Notes: a model not told the origin generated them from the sequence alone. A DNA stretch of 58,322 bases from Pseudomonas sp. BGI-2 (GCF_004310295.1 NZ_SISB01000045.1:1-58322), one strand, 5' to 3'; shown: positions 7,543 through 16,816, counted from the first letter of the stretch. Numbers and translations: made by a program.

Positions 7543-8160
7543 TTATTTTTTATTGCCAATAGCGCCCATTTCAAAATCGACATAGCGACTAACGAATGCC
7601 TCATCATGATCAGTGAAATAAAGTTTTGCGGTACAGATGAAAGTGCCGAAAGCCGAGGTGCTAATTGGAAAACCCCTGCCGCGGTCGACGGAGATGAAAA
7701 TTAGGTTCCCCCAGTGCGGCCCAAAGTAGTACTCGACTTTAGCAACGTTGCATAAAGTCCCGTCCTTATGAGTGATTAAGTAGAGATGGATGTCATATAA
7801 CATTCCGGGGTTTTCGGATGGAGCTATACGATGTACAAGCTGGATGTTTCGATTGGGTTGATAGTACATTTGCCTCTGAATCTTGCGCTCATTATTTTTG
7901 TCAACGTAACTATCAAGTGCTGACTCGTCTTTGATGAGGTCGGCCGATGGTGATACATAGCTTTGTCCGAGCTCTATGGAAAATAATTTTAAAGCTGCCC
8001 CGGTTCTAAGTCTCCATGAGAAATGGTGAAGTATTTGTTGGATTTCTTTTTTAAATAATAATATTGCGAACAGTATTAGTGATATCCAAAGAATTGAGGG
8101 GAGGACAGGCCATATGCCTGAGAAAAACGAGAGCTCTGCGGGAGATGCGATATTTGCCAT
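7543..8160 (-). CDS. Single-TM protein with a pYEATS-like domain
   Basis: The 205-residue protein has one N-terminal membrane helix (about residues 16-36, PVLPSILWISLILFAILLF), a linker, and a beta-rich C-terminal domain with the layout of prokaryotic YEATS domains: VHRI start, NVAKVEYYFGPHWG, FPISTSAFGTFICTAKLYF and a closing VDFEM strand. Family knowledge: pYEATS domains are associated with membrane proteins and with predicted conflict or signalling systems; ligands are unknown. A strong AGGAG seven bases before ATG fixes the start. The gene is clearly AT-richer than neighbours, with many AAT/AAA/ATA codons, suggesting recent acquisition. Confidence 0.7.
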   Translation of the reverse strand: MANIASPAELSFFSGIWPVLPSILWISLILFAILLFKKEIQQILHHFSWRLRTGAALKLFSIELGQSYVSPSADLIKDESALDSYVDKNNERKIQRQMYYQPNRNIQLVHRIAPSENPGMLYDIHLYLITHKDGTLCNVAKVEYYFGPHWGNLIFISVDRGRGFPISTSAFGTFICTAKLYFTDHDEAFVSRYVDFEMGAIGNKK

Positions 8161-8285
8161 AATCTACTCCTGGATTGCAAGCAGTAACAGTGGGTTCAGT
8201 GAGGTCCAGTAACGCGGTTGTCTACTGTTGAACCACATACGGCAGGATTGCCAGCGGTGACCGAAATAAGTCATTCCCCTTTGTT

Positions 8286-8729
8286 TCAAGGTTTCTTCTC
8301 CGGAACCACAAAACTCACCTCCGTACTGGTCAGAATCTTATGACTCGGATCAGCCACTTCAAGAAGCACCTTATGAGAACCAGGCGTCAGCCCAACCAAA
8401 ATAATCGGGTCTTCACTGGTGTGCGCCCATGTACCTTTCCAGTCGTCGACGGTCACGTGAAGGTGACCGAGCCGTGGTGATACTTCAACGGCCGTTTTGC
8501 CAAATACCGGCATCATCCGGGCGTGCTCGGTTCGATACTGGATGATGACAACTCCGCGGGCGAGCGGCGCGGGGAGCGGCGGATAGGCAATGAGTTTTGG
8601 TCCCGTCTCAGACTCCAATGGGAGTATGGCCGGTGGGGAATGGGTGTCTGCTACCTCTTGACCCCACGCGGCTATACAAAAGAAGGCACCCAAAGCAAAT
8701 GTGGGTAGATTTCTGAGAGCGAGGGGCAT
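8286..8729 (-). CDS. Secreted DUF6130-like protein
   Basis: After a signal peptide (MPLALRNLPTFALGAFFC, cleavage near the following AAWGQ), the 147-residue product contains the family core: PLPAPLARGVVIIQYRTEH, VFGKTAVEVSPRLGHLHVTVDD and VGLTPGSHKVLLEVADPSHK. Such proteins are small periplasmic, probably beta-sandwich proteins of unknown function. GGAG nine bases before the ATG at 8727-8729 supports this start over one ten codons upstream that would put charged residues ahead of the signal peptide. It stands alone between the pYEATS gene and a divergent lipoprotein gene. Confidence 0.75.
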   Translation of the reverse strand: MPLALRNLPTFALGAFFCIAAWGQEVADTHSPPAILPLESETGPKLIAYPPLPAPLARGVVIIQYRTEHARMMPVFGKTAVEVSPRLGHLHVTVDDWKGTWAHTSEDPIILVGLTPGSHKVLLEVADPSHKILTSTEVSFVVPEKKP

Positions 8730-9052
8730 GGCATTTTTCTCCCGCGTGATCTCATTCAAGGCTAGATCAAGCCGAGCCGTTGTCTATGCCAAAGCTGCCA
8801 CGCTCTGCAAAACAGCCGAGTGGGGAGGGACAGAAAATGGGTGTTGAACACGATCCTTTAATGACTGTATTCGGCCAAATTTAGCCAGTGAATGGAGCGA
8901 CGCAAAATGAGAGCTAAGCTTCCACCTACTGTCGGGCTTATTGAGCAGATTGGGCTTTCCGTCCATGGCGTATAACCGCCTTCAGCGGCCACCACGCCGT
9001 TACAACATCCTGCTGAGAGTCAGCCCTTCACCACAGCCTCGGAGGGGAGCCA
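8730..9052. other. Intergenic region between divergent genes
   Basis: About 320 bases separate the DUF6130-like gene from the lipoprotein gene. I see the ribosome binding sites of both genes at its edges and no convincing reading frame, repeat or RNA structure in between. It presumably holds the two divergent promoters. Confidence 0.5.
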
Positions 9053-9328
9053 ATGAAACGTTTCGTCATGCTCATCGCGATCTCTTTGCTTACTACTGCT
9101 TGTCAGAGCACAAATGATAATGGCGTCACCCGATTGGACAATTGTGTCTGCTATAAATCGCCCGAGGGGCAACATTTGCAAGCATCGGAAATGGCTTGGA
9201 AAGACCCCGAAACGTTGCAGAAACAATTCTCACATTGCATTTGCCGAGCCTTGGTTGACCTGAAGAAGGTTGATGATCCCAGTAAACTTTTCGTACCCGG
9301 AACCGAGATAAGAACGGAACTGAAATAA
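9053..9328 (+). CDS. Small Cys-containing lipoprotein
   Basis: A 91-residue precursor with a lipoprotein signal: MKRFVMLIAISLLTTAC, lipobox LTTAC with the acylated cysteine at 17. The mature part has C31 and C33 (NCVCY) and C62 and C64 (HCICR), a repeated CxC pattern that could bind metal or form disulfides. GGAGGGG sits just upstream of the ATG. I do not recognise the family. It converges on the lipoprotein gene at 9398-9826. Confidence 0.75.
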   Translation: MKRFVMLIAISLLTTACQSTNDNGVTRLDNCVCYKSPEGQHLQASEMAWKDPETLQKQFSHCICRALVDLKKVDDPSKLFVPGTEIRTELK

Positions 9329-9397
9329 GACAAGTGGTGTGGTGTTGCCGATCACTCACTGAAGGTGGCGTGCGAAACAGGCTGGAGCTGTCCGGGC

Positions 9398-9826
9398 TCA
9401 ACGTCCATATTCAACGTAGGGGCCCAAGTCGAAACCTTGCGTATCCCAGTTGATTCGATAAACCACTTCTTTCCCTGACTTGATCTTGGCCGCAACGGTT
9501 TTGATCGCTGCACCCGCACATAATCCAGATTCGGCGAGCCCGGCACCGAGATTCACTTCACCGGCCGGCAAAACGAAAGACGCCTTCTGACCGGGACCTA
9601 TCTTGGCTGCGCGCTGACCATCAATGTAGAACACGGCGTCACATCCCGCACCGACAAACCCTTCATCACGGAGGATGGTCAGGCGTCCCGGATCTTTCGT
9701 ACCCTGGCTTTTGAACGCGTACATCTTGTCGGCCGGCACTGACCGAGCTTCAGAAACCCGCATAGGTGATGTTGCGCACCCGCCCAAAGCCAGCAAGAGC
9801 GCTGCCGTTGCGATAATCCTTCGCAT
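9398..9826 (-). CDS. Envelope lipoprotein of a small Pseudomonas family
   Basis: The 142-residue precursor starts MRRIIATAALLLALGGCATSP, with lipobox ALGGC and the acylated cysteine at 17. The mature part has a repeated pattern of short strands (RLTILRDEGFVGAGC, FYIDGQRAAKIGPGQ, FVLPAGEVNLGAGL), typical of a compact beta fold, and a Cys pair that may form a disulfide. AGGAGGG precedes the ATG. Relatives are common in Pseudomonas, are sometimes mislabelled as 3-isopropylmalate dehydratase, and have no established role. It begins 43 bases after the DUF1704 gene and may be cotranscribed with it. Confidence 0.8.
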   Translation of the reverse strand: MRRIIATAALLLALGGCATSPMRVSEARSVPADKMYAFKSQGTKDPGRLTILRDEGFVGAGCDAVFYIDGQRAAKIGPGQKASFVLPAGEVNLGAGLAESGLCAGAAIKTVAAKIKSGKEVVYRINWDTQGFDLGPYVEYGR

Positions 9827-9869
9827 GATTTTTCCCTCCTGAAACAGTGCGAATGTATCGGTACCGTGA

Positions 9870-11147
9870 TCACATCGCGCTGGCATCGCTTTCGTGGTCA
9901 TCGGCAAAGACCATGAGCACTTCCAGATCGAGCACATCCAGTTTTATCTGGGCGATAAAAGCGGAGAAGGCCAGGTTGGCGGCGAGTAGACGTAGATCGC
10001 AGGCCCAGGCCGGTACATAGGTGGGTCCCTGCAGCCAGCCGGACTCGAATAGAGGCGCCAGGCGTACGGTATCCGCCAGGCTGAGGCGTCCCGCAAACAA
10101 ATGACCCACCAGTTCCGGCCGATTGTCGCGGATCGCGATGCGCAATAGGGTATGGACACCCAGCAAACCCGTCAGGTAGGCGGCATCCTTGGTAAACGCC
10201 GAACCACCCCGCAGGTCGGCGCCACGGAAGACCCGCTGGGTTGAGCGGAAGGACTCCTCTTGCGACTGGCCGGCAGCAAGAAAACCCTCGAAGACCTGTA
10301 TGAAATCGGCGCCGTCCAACGCTTGCTGGACCGCCAGCACGCGCAGGGCCAGGCGGCGCAAGCGGCTGATGTCCATACTGCCGGTGAACAGTTCTGCCAG
10401 GGTGGCAATACCTTCCTGAGTTTGAGTCGTGCGGGGCGCTCCCAAACCCAGGCTTTTTAGGTTGGGCTGGAGCGCGCCATTTTGGGCGGTAGCGACATGC
10501 ACGAAGGCCTCATGCTGCAATAGCTGATTTTTATCCAGCTCAGAGAACAGTGCGCCGCTACGCAGACGAATGCGGCTTGCCCCGGCGATCGCCTTGGCAG
10601 CGAGGGTCGGGTCAAGCACGACCGCGACCCGGCCCTCGCCAAAGAAACGGTCCAGTTCCGGCTGCATCCAGGCAGCGAAGGCCTCGGCCGGGATATCAGC
10701 CTGAGTCGGTGGAATCCGGGCCCCCCCCAGCAGGGCGTCGGTGGTCGTGAGAAAGAAATGGGCCGCGTCCAGCATGCTGAGTTTCTGGCCCGGATAATAG
10801 AAATCCGGGCGCCGGTACAACGCGGATGAATATTGAGTGAAGGCGGGAGTGCCAATCGCACCGAGCATACGTCCAGCCGTGGCATAGCTACGCGCTGTCA
10901 TGGCGAGGTAGTTCCCGGCTGGATGCCCCTGATCGCAACGCCCGATAAAAGCTTCCAGGGCGGCTATGTCGGCGCTGTGCTCGCGTGGGTGCTGCTCGAC
11001 TTCAGGCAATGCTGCTTTGCCTGCGCGCCAATGTGCCAGGAAGACTTCCTCGACGCCATCCGGCCAGGACAGGGCATCCAGTACGCGGATCTTGCGAGCC
11101 AGACCGGGTAGAGCGGCATCCAGTTCAGACAGGGGGGCGCTGCTCAT
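9870..11147 (-). CDS. DUF1704 zinc metallopeptidase (QEGLA-motif protein)
   Basis: The 425-residue protein has the gluzincin-like pattern of DUF1704: H212-E213-x3-H217 (LLQHEAFVHVATAQNG) and a downstream TQEGIATLAE segment around 243-252 that supplies the third ligand, the QEGLA motif that named the family (flavohaemoglobin expression-modulating QEGLA protein). Eukaryotic relatives (MATCAP/vasohibin-like) are tyrosine carboxypeptidases; bacterial substrates are unknown. No signal peptide, so cytoplasmic. AAGGA precedes the ATG. The start codon faces the ABC exporter gene, with which it is divergent. Confidence 0.88.
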   Translation of the reverse strand: MSSAPLSELDAALPGLARKIRVLDALSWPDGVEEVFLAHWRAGKAALPEVEQHPREHSADIAALEAFIGRCDQGHPAGNYLAMTARSYATAGRMLGAIGTPAFTQYSSALYRRPDFYYPGQKLSMLDAAHFFLTTTDALLGGARIPPTQADIPAEAFAAWMQPELDRFFGEGRVAVVLDPTLAAKAIAGASRIRLRSGALFSELDKNQLLQHEAFVHVATAQNGALQPNLKSLGLGAPRTTQTQEGIATLAELFTGSMDISRLRRLALRVLAVQQALDGADFIQVFEGFLAAGQSQEESFRSTQRVFRGADLRGGSAFTKDAAYLTGLLGVHTLLRIAIRDNRPELVGHLFAGRLSLADTVRLAPLFESGWLQGPTYVPAWACDLRLLAANLAFSAFIAQIKLDVLDLEVLMVFADDHESDASAM

Positions 11148-11322
11148 GGAGTCTTCCTTGAAAGACGAGGTTCATTCGAAAAAGCTTAGCCGTTCCGATG
11201 CGTTGCGTTGTAACCGGTCAAGGGGCCTTCTGCTGTTCAGCGCCATACCTCAACTTCGCAAAACCCTCAAAGCAACCGTTCAATGACAGAATCTCCTACA
11301 CTTGATCGTTTTGGAGACCACC

Positions 11323-13182
11323 ATGCTTCGTGCGTTTGAACGAAGACTCGACCCTTTTCCTCCTGACGAGGTACCACCGCCACCCGACGGCCTGGCTCGC
11401 TTCCTGTGGGCCTGTACCCGGGGCGCCCGCGGTTACATCCTTGCGCTTGCGCTGCTCAGTGCCGGTGTGTCGATTTATGAAGCCTGGCTGTTTTCCTTCC
11501 TCGGGCAGGTCGTGGACCTGCTCTCGACCTGGCAGGCAGGCGGTGAAGCGGCAGAACAGGAGAGCCGCGTGTTGTGGGGCATGGGCATCGTCATGGTGGC
11601 CAGTGTCGGGCTGGTGGCGTTGCGCACCATGGTGCAGCACCAGATATTGGCGATTAACTTGCCGTTGCGGCTGCGCTGGGACTTCCATCGCCTGATGCTG
11701 CGGCAAAGCCTGTCGTTTTTTTCCGATGAGTTTTCCGGCCGAGTCACTACCAAGGTGATGCAGACTGCGCTAGCGGTGCGCGACGTGCTATTCACCCTTA
11801 TCGAGATCGCACCCGGGATCGGGGTGTATTTCATTGCGATCATCGCACTGGCCGGCGGCTTCGCTCTGAAACTGATGCTGCCTTTCGTTGCCTGGATCGT
11901 GTTGTTCGGTCTGGCCATGCTGTACTTCGTACCCCGCCTGGGAAAAGTCGGGCAGGAGCAGGCCAATGCGCGATCGATGATGACCGGGCGTATCTCAGAC
12001 GCCTACACGAACATCACGACGGTGAAGCTGTTCTCCCACTCCAATCGTGAAGCGCACTTTGCGCGTGCAGCGATGGAGGATTTCAAGCAAACCGGCTTTC
12101 GCCAGATGCGCCTGGTCAGCCAGTTCGAGATCGTCAACCAGGCATTGGTGGTGGCGTTGATCATGGCAGCAGGTGGTTATGCCCTGTGGCTCTGGCACCA
12201 GGGTGAGGTCGGCGCGGGTGCCGTAGCGGCAATCACCGCCATGGCGTTGCGTATCAATGGCATGTCGCACTGGATCATGTGGCAAATGACCTCACTGTTC
12301 GAGTGCATCGGCACCGTTCAGGATGGCATGGAGACGCTGACCCAAGGCGCCAAGGTGCAGGACGCGCCGGGAGCGGGCGTGCTGGTGACCTCCGGCGGCG
12401 CGGTAACCTTCGATAAGGTGAGCTTCAACTACAATGGCGAACGCCAGGTGCTTGATGGCCTGAACCTGAGCATCCGTCCGGGCGAAAAAATCGGCCTGGT
12501 TGGCCGCTCTGGCGCCGGCAAATCCACGCTGATCAACTTGCTGCTGCGCTTCTATGACGTCGACAGCGGGGAGATTCGCATCGATGGCCAAAACATTGCA
12601 CACGTGACGCAGGACAGCCTGCGCGGCGCCATCGGCATGGTCACGCAGGATACCTCCCTGCTGCACCGTTCCATTCGCGACAATATCGCTTACGGTCGTC
12701 CCGATGCGACCGACGCGCAAATTCGCAGCGCCGCGGCCAATGCCCAGGCCGACGGGTTCATCAGCCAACTGAGCGACCGGCAAGGCCATACCGGCTACGA
12801 CACCCTTGTGGGTGAGCGCGGCATCAAGCTGTCGGGCGGCCAGCGCCAACGCGTCGCGATTGCCCGTGTGATGCTCAAGAACGCCCCGATCCTGCTTCTT
12901 GACGAGGCCACCAGCGCGCTGGATTCGGAAGTCGAAGTGGCCATTCAGGAAAGCCTTGATGAAATGATGCAGGGCAAGACCGTGATCGCGATAGCCCATC
13001 GGCTGTCCACGATCGCGGCCATGGACCGGCTCATTGTCATGGATGACGGTCGCATCATCGAACAGGGCACTCACACCGAATTGCTTGGGAAGAACGGTGT
13101 CTATGCGCGGCTGTGGCACCATCAAAGCGGAGGGTTCCTGGGTGAGGATAAGGGAGTGGTCGAGGCTATGGATCAGGTGTGA
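11323..13182 (+). CDS. ABC exporter, fused permease and ATPase
   Basis: A 619-residue half-transporter: six-helix exporter domain (about residues 30-330) followed by an ATPase with Walker A GRSGAGKS at 394-401, signature LSGGQ at 503-507, Walker B ILLLDE with D527/E528, and the H-loop in IAIAHRLS. The order permease-ATPase and the close match to MsbA/ATM1-type exporters indicate a homodimeric lipid, peptide or drug exporter in the inner membrane; substrate cannot be inferred. The ATG at 11323 is preferred to the upstream TTG at 11302 because GGAG lies six bases before it. Confidence 0.92.
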   Translation: MLRAFERRLDPFPPDEVPPPPDGLARFLWACTRGARGYILALALLSAGVSIYEAWLFSFLGQVVDLLSTWQAGGEAAEQESRVLWGMGIVMVASVGLVALRTMVQHQILAINLPLRLRWDFHRLMLRQSLSFFSDEFSGRVTTKVMQTALAVRDVLFTLIEIAPGIGVYFIAIIALAGGFALKLMLPFVAWIVLFGLAMLYFVPRLGKVGQEQANARSMMTGRISDAYTNITTVKLFSHSNREAHFARAAMEDFKQTGFRQMRLVSQFEIVNQALVVALIMAAGGYALWLWHQGEVGAGAVAAITAMALRINGMSHWIMWQMTSLFECIGTVQDGMETLTQGAKVQDAPGAGVLVTSGGAVTFDKVSFNYNGERQVLDGLNLSIRPGEKIGLVGRSGAGKSTLINLLLRFYDVDSGEIRIDGQNIAHVTQDSLRGAIGMVTQDTSLLHRSIRDNIAYGRPDATDAQIRSAAANAQADGFISQLSDRQGHTGYDTLVGERGIKLSGGQRQRVAIARVMLKNAPILLLDEATSALDSEVEVAIQESLDEMMQGKTVIAIAHRLSTIAAMDRLIVMDDGRIIEQGTHTELLGKNGVYARLWHHQSGGFLGEDKGVVEAMDQV

Positions 13183-13377
13183 GGGTGTGGGGAGCGCAGC
13201 AGGAGAGATGTGAGCGGGCAGCGGGGTGCAATCGATGGTGGGTGACCGTGAAGCGTAAAGCCACTTACTTCGGCCGCAGGTCACCGCCGGGTTGGCGGTT
13301 GCAACCAACACGTAACTAACCAAGCCTGAAATTTTACGGCTATTGATAGCTATCGAAGGCAACACAGCCTGAAGTAG

Positions 13378-13396
13378 CTAGGGCGTAAAGCCCTAG
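13378..13396 (-). terminator. Weak hairpin after the Lys-rich gene
   Basis: A 7-bp perfect stem CTAGGGC/GCCCTAG with a 5-base loop lies 14 bases beyond the stop of the Lys-rich gene. There is no T run, so intrinsic termination is uncertain. Confidence 0.4.
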
Positions 13397-13409
13397 CAGA
13401 TAGCAGATA

Positions 13410-13649
13410 TCACTTTTTCTTTTTCGCCGGCTTTTCTGCCTTCTCTGATTTCTTAGCCTTTTCTGGCTTGCTATCAGCTTTTTTTGCAGATTTCTTTGGT
13501 TCGGCGTCTTTTTTCTTGTCTTTCTTTTCGGAAGATTTCGAAAGAGCCGAGGCCGCAGCTGATTTCTTTGCCGGTGATGACTTTTTGTCTTTCAAATCCT
13601 TGCTGGCTTTCGAAGCGTCACCTTTGCTTTTCTTCTCGTCTTTAGCCAC
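13410..13649 (-). CDS. Lysine-rich histone H1-like small protein
   Basis: A 79-residue protein made almost only of Lys, Ala, Ser, Glu, Asp and Pro (MAKDEKKSKGDASKAS at its start, ending PAKKKK). This composition, with KKSA/AKK-type repeats, resembles the C-terminal tails of histone H1-like and AlgP-like bacterial proteins that bind DNA or RNA through charge. No folded domain is seen. The GTG at 13647-13649 is chosen because AGAGGTG lies six bases upstream; a further in-frame GTG three codons earlier lies inside that binding site. It stands alone between the ABC exporter and the MATE gene. Confidence 0.75.
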   Translation of the reverse strand: MAKDEKKSKGDASKASKDLKDKKSSPAKKSAAASALSKSSEKKDKKKDAEPKKSAKKADSKPEKAKKSEKAEKPAKKKK

Positions 13650-13888
13650 GTTGAACACCTCTTAGAGTATGCCGGTATTGGCAAATTGCCTGTGGGATTA
13701 TCCACACGCTGATCATTAGGTGAGCGCGTCTAAAAGCGGTTCAGATTATTTTGATGCGTAGAGACAGGCTTCTGGCCGAAAGCTGACATCGTCCATACTC
13801 TCCAAATCTTCGAAATCGGAGCGAGTTGGTGTCCGCTCCCTAGCGTAGAATTCGCAAATTGCCAGCCCCACCCCGAGACGGACCCTCA

Positions 13889-15247
13889 ATGCAAACCCAC
13901 ACAACCAACCACCCTCTCTGGAAAACCTACCTCCTTTTCCTGGCCCCCATGGTCCTCTCCAATTTCCTCCAATCCATGTCGGGCACGATCAACAGCATCT
14001 ACATCGGCCAAATGCTCGGCACCCAAGCCCTGGCGGCCGTCTCCGGCATGTTCCCCATCGTCTTCTTCTTCATTGCGCTGGTCATCGGCCTCGGCGCGGG
14101 CGCGGGTGTGCTCATCGGCCAAGCCTGGGGCGCCCGCGAGCCGCATCTGGTGAAATCCATCGCTGGCACTACCTTGCTGCTGGGCGCAATGATCGGTCTG
14201 GTAGCGGCGATATTGGGCAGCGTCTTCGCAAGACCCGCCCTGCAAGGCCTCGGCACTCCGGCCGACGTCCTCGACGACGCGGTGTCCTACGCCCACGTCA
14301 TGATGTGGATCATGCCGTCGCTGCTGGTCTACGTGCTCTTCACCCAACTGCTGCGCGGGGTGAGCGATACGGTGTCGCCGCTGATCGCGTTGGTGGTGTC
14401 GACGTGTATCGGCCTGGCGCTGACACCAGCGTTGATTCGCGGGTGGTTCGGGTTGCCGATGATGGGGATTCAGAGTGCGGCGTATGCCGGGTTGGCGGGT
14501 AACTTGTCGGCGATGGGGTGGTTGGCGTGGAGGCTGATTCGCAAGGGACATCCGTTGGCGCCGGATCGGGAGATGTTTGCGGCGATGCGTCTGGACCTGG
14601 TGATTCTCGGCAAGGTGTTGCGCATCGGGTTACCGACCGGGTTGCAGATGGTGGTGTTGTCGGTGTCGGAATTGGTGATTCTGGCGCTGGTGAATCAGCA
14701 CGGTTCGCAGGCGACGGCGGCGTATGGGGCGGTGACGCAGATCGTCAATTACGTGCAGTTTCCGGCGTTGTCGATTGCGATCACCGCATCGATTCTTGGC
14801 GCTCAGGCGATTGGGGCAGGGCGGCTTGAGCGTATGGCGCCGATTCTGCGTACGGGGCTGTTGATCAATGTGTGCCTGACCGGTGGCCTGGTGGTGTTGG
14901 GTTATCTGTTGTCGCACTGGTTGCTGGGGTTGTTCCTCACGGAGAATTCCACCCGGGCGATGGCGGAGCATCTGTTGCACATCATGCTGTGGAGTCTGTT
15001 GGTCTTTGGCTTCCAGGCGATTGTCGGCGGCATCATGCGCGCCAGTGGTTCTGTGATGGTGCCGATGGCGATTTCGATTTTTTGCGTGGTCGGGGTGCAG
15101 TTGCCGGTGGCGTATATGCTGGACGCGCGGTTCGGCTTGCAGGGTGTGTGGATGGCGTTTCCGGTGGCGTATCTGGGGATGCTGATGTTGCAGACGGCGT
15201 ATTACAAACTGGTCTGGCAGCATCAGAGGATTGAGCGGTTGGTGTAG
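13889..15247 (+). CDS. MATE-family efflux transporter
   Basis: The 452-residue protein has about 12 hydrophobic helices in two similar halves, the MATE layout; the N-terminal half opens with PMVLSNFLQSMSGTINSIYIGQMLG, matching the family's first helix signature. Such proteins export cationic or hydrophobic compounds in exchange for Na+ or H+. It is close in type to the NorM/DinF-like group annotated in Pseudomonas. The ATG at 13889 is chosen as the start of a normal first helix; an in-frame ATG ten codons earlier lacks support, and the ribosome binding site (GAGACGGA) is weak either way. No partner gene adjoins. Confidence 0.9.
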   Translation: MQTHTTNHPLWKTYLLFLAPMVLSNFLQSMSGTINSIYIGQMLGTQALAAVSGMFPIVFFFIALVIGLGAGAGVLIGQAWGAREPHLVKSIAGTTLLLGAMIGLVAAILGSVFARPALQGLGTPADVLDDAVSYAHVMMWIMPSLLVYVLFTQLLRGVSDTVSPLIALVVSTCIGLALTPALIRGWFGLPMMGIQSAAYAGLAGNLSAMGWLAWRLIRKGHPLAPDREMFAAMRLDLVILGKVLRIGLPTGLQMVVLSVSELVILALVNQHGSQATAAYGAVTQIVNYVQFPALSIAITASILGAQAIGAGRLERMAPILRTGLLINVCLTGGLVVLGYLLSHWLLGLFLTENSTRAMAEHLLHIMLWSLLVFGFQAIVGGIMRASGSVMVPMAISIFCVVGVQLPVAYMLDARFGLQGVWMAFPVAYLGMLMLQTAYYKLVWQHQRIERLV

Positions 15248-15351
15248 GGAAGCGCCCCAGCGATCTGTCCCTGATCGATGCCCGGCACTGCGACGCAAGT
15301 TCTGCCAGTAATCAGGTCTTCACCTTCCTCGGCGAGTGGAAGGGTAAAAGT

Positions 15352-15462
15352 ATGACTGTTTCAGTAGGGGAAGGCCCTAAATGCGAGCCGCTCGTTATTG
15401 AATTTTTCGTAAGTTACCTAACAACTAATGGATCCAATAAACAATATTGGAAGTCCCTGTAA
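15352..15462 (+). CDS. Possible 36-residue peptide
   Basis: An ATG at 15352 follows GGAAGGG at good spacing and opens 36 codons (MTVSVGEGPKCEPLV at the start, ending KQYWKSL). The same frame remains open upstream to the MATE stop without an ATG, and that extension (VFTFLGEWKGK) also looks protein-like, so this may instead be the surviving end of a decayed gene. No family recognised. Confidence 0.3.
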   Translation: MTVSVGEGPKCEPLVIEFFVSYLTTNGSNKQYWKSL

Positions 15463-15871
15463 TTCACCAGCTCAGTTGTCATGGGGCTGACAGAGAAGTT
15501 GATACGTTAGTACCGGCGTTTGGGACGTTCACAATAGCCGCCGTTTGTCGGTGGGCTGCTCAAAAAATGAACATTCCGGGATCCCTGGCCTCTGATCCTG
15601 CAGCACGTCACCCAAGACCTGCTCCTGCAGCCGCAGAAAAGAAGTGGAAAATAAACCTCAAGGGCATTGAATGCTAATGGGGATTTTTTTACCTGAAATT
15701 CAGGAGGCAATAAATAGCCGGTCATTGATTCGCCAGGCAAATCAATGGGCTAAGCAGTGCCAAGTCTATGATTTGGCATATCTTATAAAAGTATGATCGC
15801 ACAGGCTTTTGAAACGTTGGATGCCCTGTTAACTATCGATCTGTACTATCGAATAAGGTGGAGAAAGTACC
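15463..15871. other. Gene-poor stretch
   Basis: Roughly 400 bases with lower GC than the surroundings. A 36-codon frame from ATG 15568 (MNIPGSLASDPAARH) has no ribosome binding site and I do not call it. No repeat or strong hairpin is evident. The right end carries the GGAG that serves the membrane-protein gene at 15872. Confidence 0.4.
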
Positions 15872-16519
15872 GTGGCGATAAATACAATTATGAGCCTGCT
15901 CGAAAATAAAGAGTTTATGGAGTTGTTGCGATTGGGCGTTATTTACGTTCATTTAGTGGCGTGTTGTGTGGCCATTGGCTTGGTGTTGACCAGTGATATG
16001 GCGATGGTTAGAGACCTGTTAAAACGAAAAACATTGACTGAACATGATAATGCTCACATGGAAAGTCTTCAGAAGTCTGTCATCGTTGCATTGATAGCGT
16101 TGTGGGTGACCGGCATCGCCGTCATCGGTATTGATTACCTGGAAAAAGGTATGAATTACTTTATGAATCCAAAGCTTCACGCCAAAGTGATTATTGTCGT
16201 GTTGCTGAGTTACAACGGCATCTTGTTGCATCGCCTGGTATTGCCCGCACTGCAAAAGGCGGGCTCCCTGCTCAATCTCGGGTTCAGCGCACGGATGATG
16301 GCGCTGTTCTGCGGCTCGCTGTCGGCCGTGTCCTGGATGTATGCGGCCATGCTGGGGGTCGGGCGCCCGTTGGCCTGGAAATACTCTCTCTCCGAACTGT
16401 TGATGGCGTATCCGCTCCTGATTGCACTGGGTTTCGTTACGATGCTGGCATTGACTCAGCGTCTGAAAATACAGGACTCCATCGTTATTTCTCCGCGGAC
16501 AGTAGCGAACGCACGGTAG
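15872..16519 (+). CDS. Polytopic membrane protein of unknown function
   Basis: The 215-residue protein shows about five hydrophobic helices: around 18-40 (LGVIYVHLVACCVAIGLVL), 70-90, 100-125, 140-165 and 175-195. Conserved-looking histidines sit in helix contexts (IYVHLVAC, LLHRLVLPAL), which in other small membrane families bind haem, but I cannot assign one here. The start is GTG at 15872 with GGAG eight bases upstream. A strong hairpin terminator follows at 16568. Confidence 0.7.
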   Translation: MAINTIMSLLENKEFMELLRLGVIYVHLVACCVAIGLVLTSDMAMVRDLLKRKTLTEHDNAHMESLQKSVIVALIALWVTGIAVIGIDYLEKGMNYFMNPKLHAKVIIVVLLSYNGILLHRLVLPALQKAGSLLNLGFSARMMALFCGSLSAVSWMYAAMLGVGRPLAWKYSLSELLMAYPLLIALGFVTMLALTQRLKIQDSIVISPRTVANAR

Positions 16520-16567
16520 GCCGGTTCACTGCGTAAAACTTGCGGGCTTGTCCTGAGTCTGAAAGGT

Positions 16568-16625
16568 GCGACCTTCTTTGTGCAGGGGATTATTAAAACC
16601 TGCATCGGGGAGGTCGCTTTGTTTT
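16568..16625 (+). terminator. Branched hairpin terminator
   Basis: An outer stem GCGACCT/AGGTCGC (16568-16574 with 16611-16617) encloses an inner stem TGCAGG/CCTGCA (16581-16586 with 16599-16604) and is followed by TTTGTTTT. It ends the 15872-16519 gene. Confidence 0.7.
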
Positions 16626-16816
16626 GAGTCAGAAGGCCGGATGCTTCCAGACTTTAAACACTTCTGTAAAAAGCCCTGTATGAGTTCGCGCTGACGCCGG
16701 TGCATACGTTCCGGTGCATGGGTGGCTGAACTTGCTGTCAGCCACCTTCAGACTGACAATCATGAGTGACCCTATGACGCAAACCGACAGGCGTGATCGC
16801 CTGAGGAGGTTTTCCA

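Noticed and set aside
15507..15740. Minus-strand frame of 77 codons in the gene-poor stretch
   Set aside because: Low-quality composition, no binding site, and no homology I recognise.
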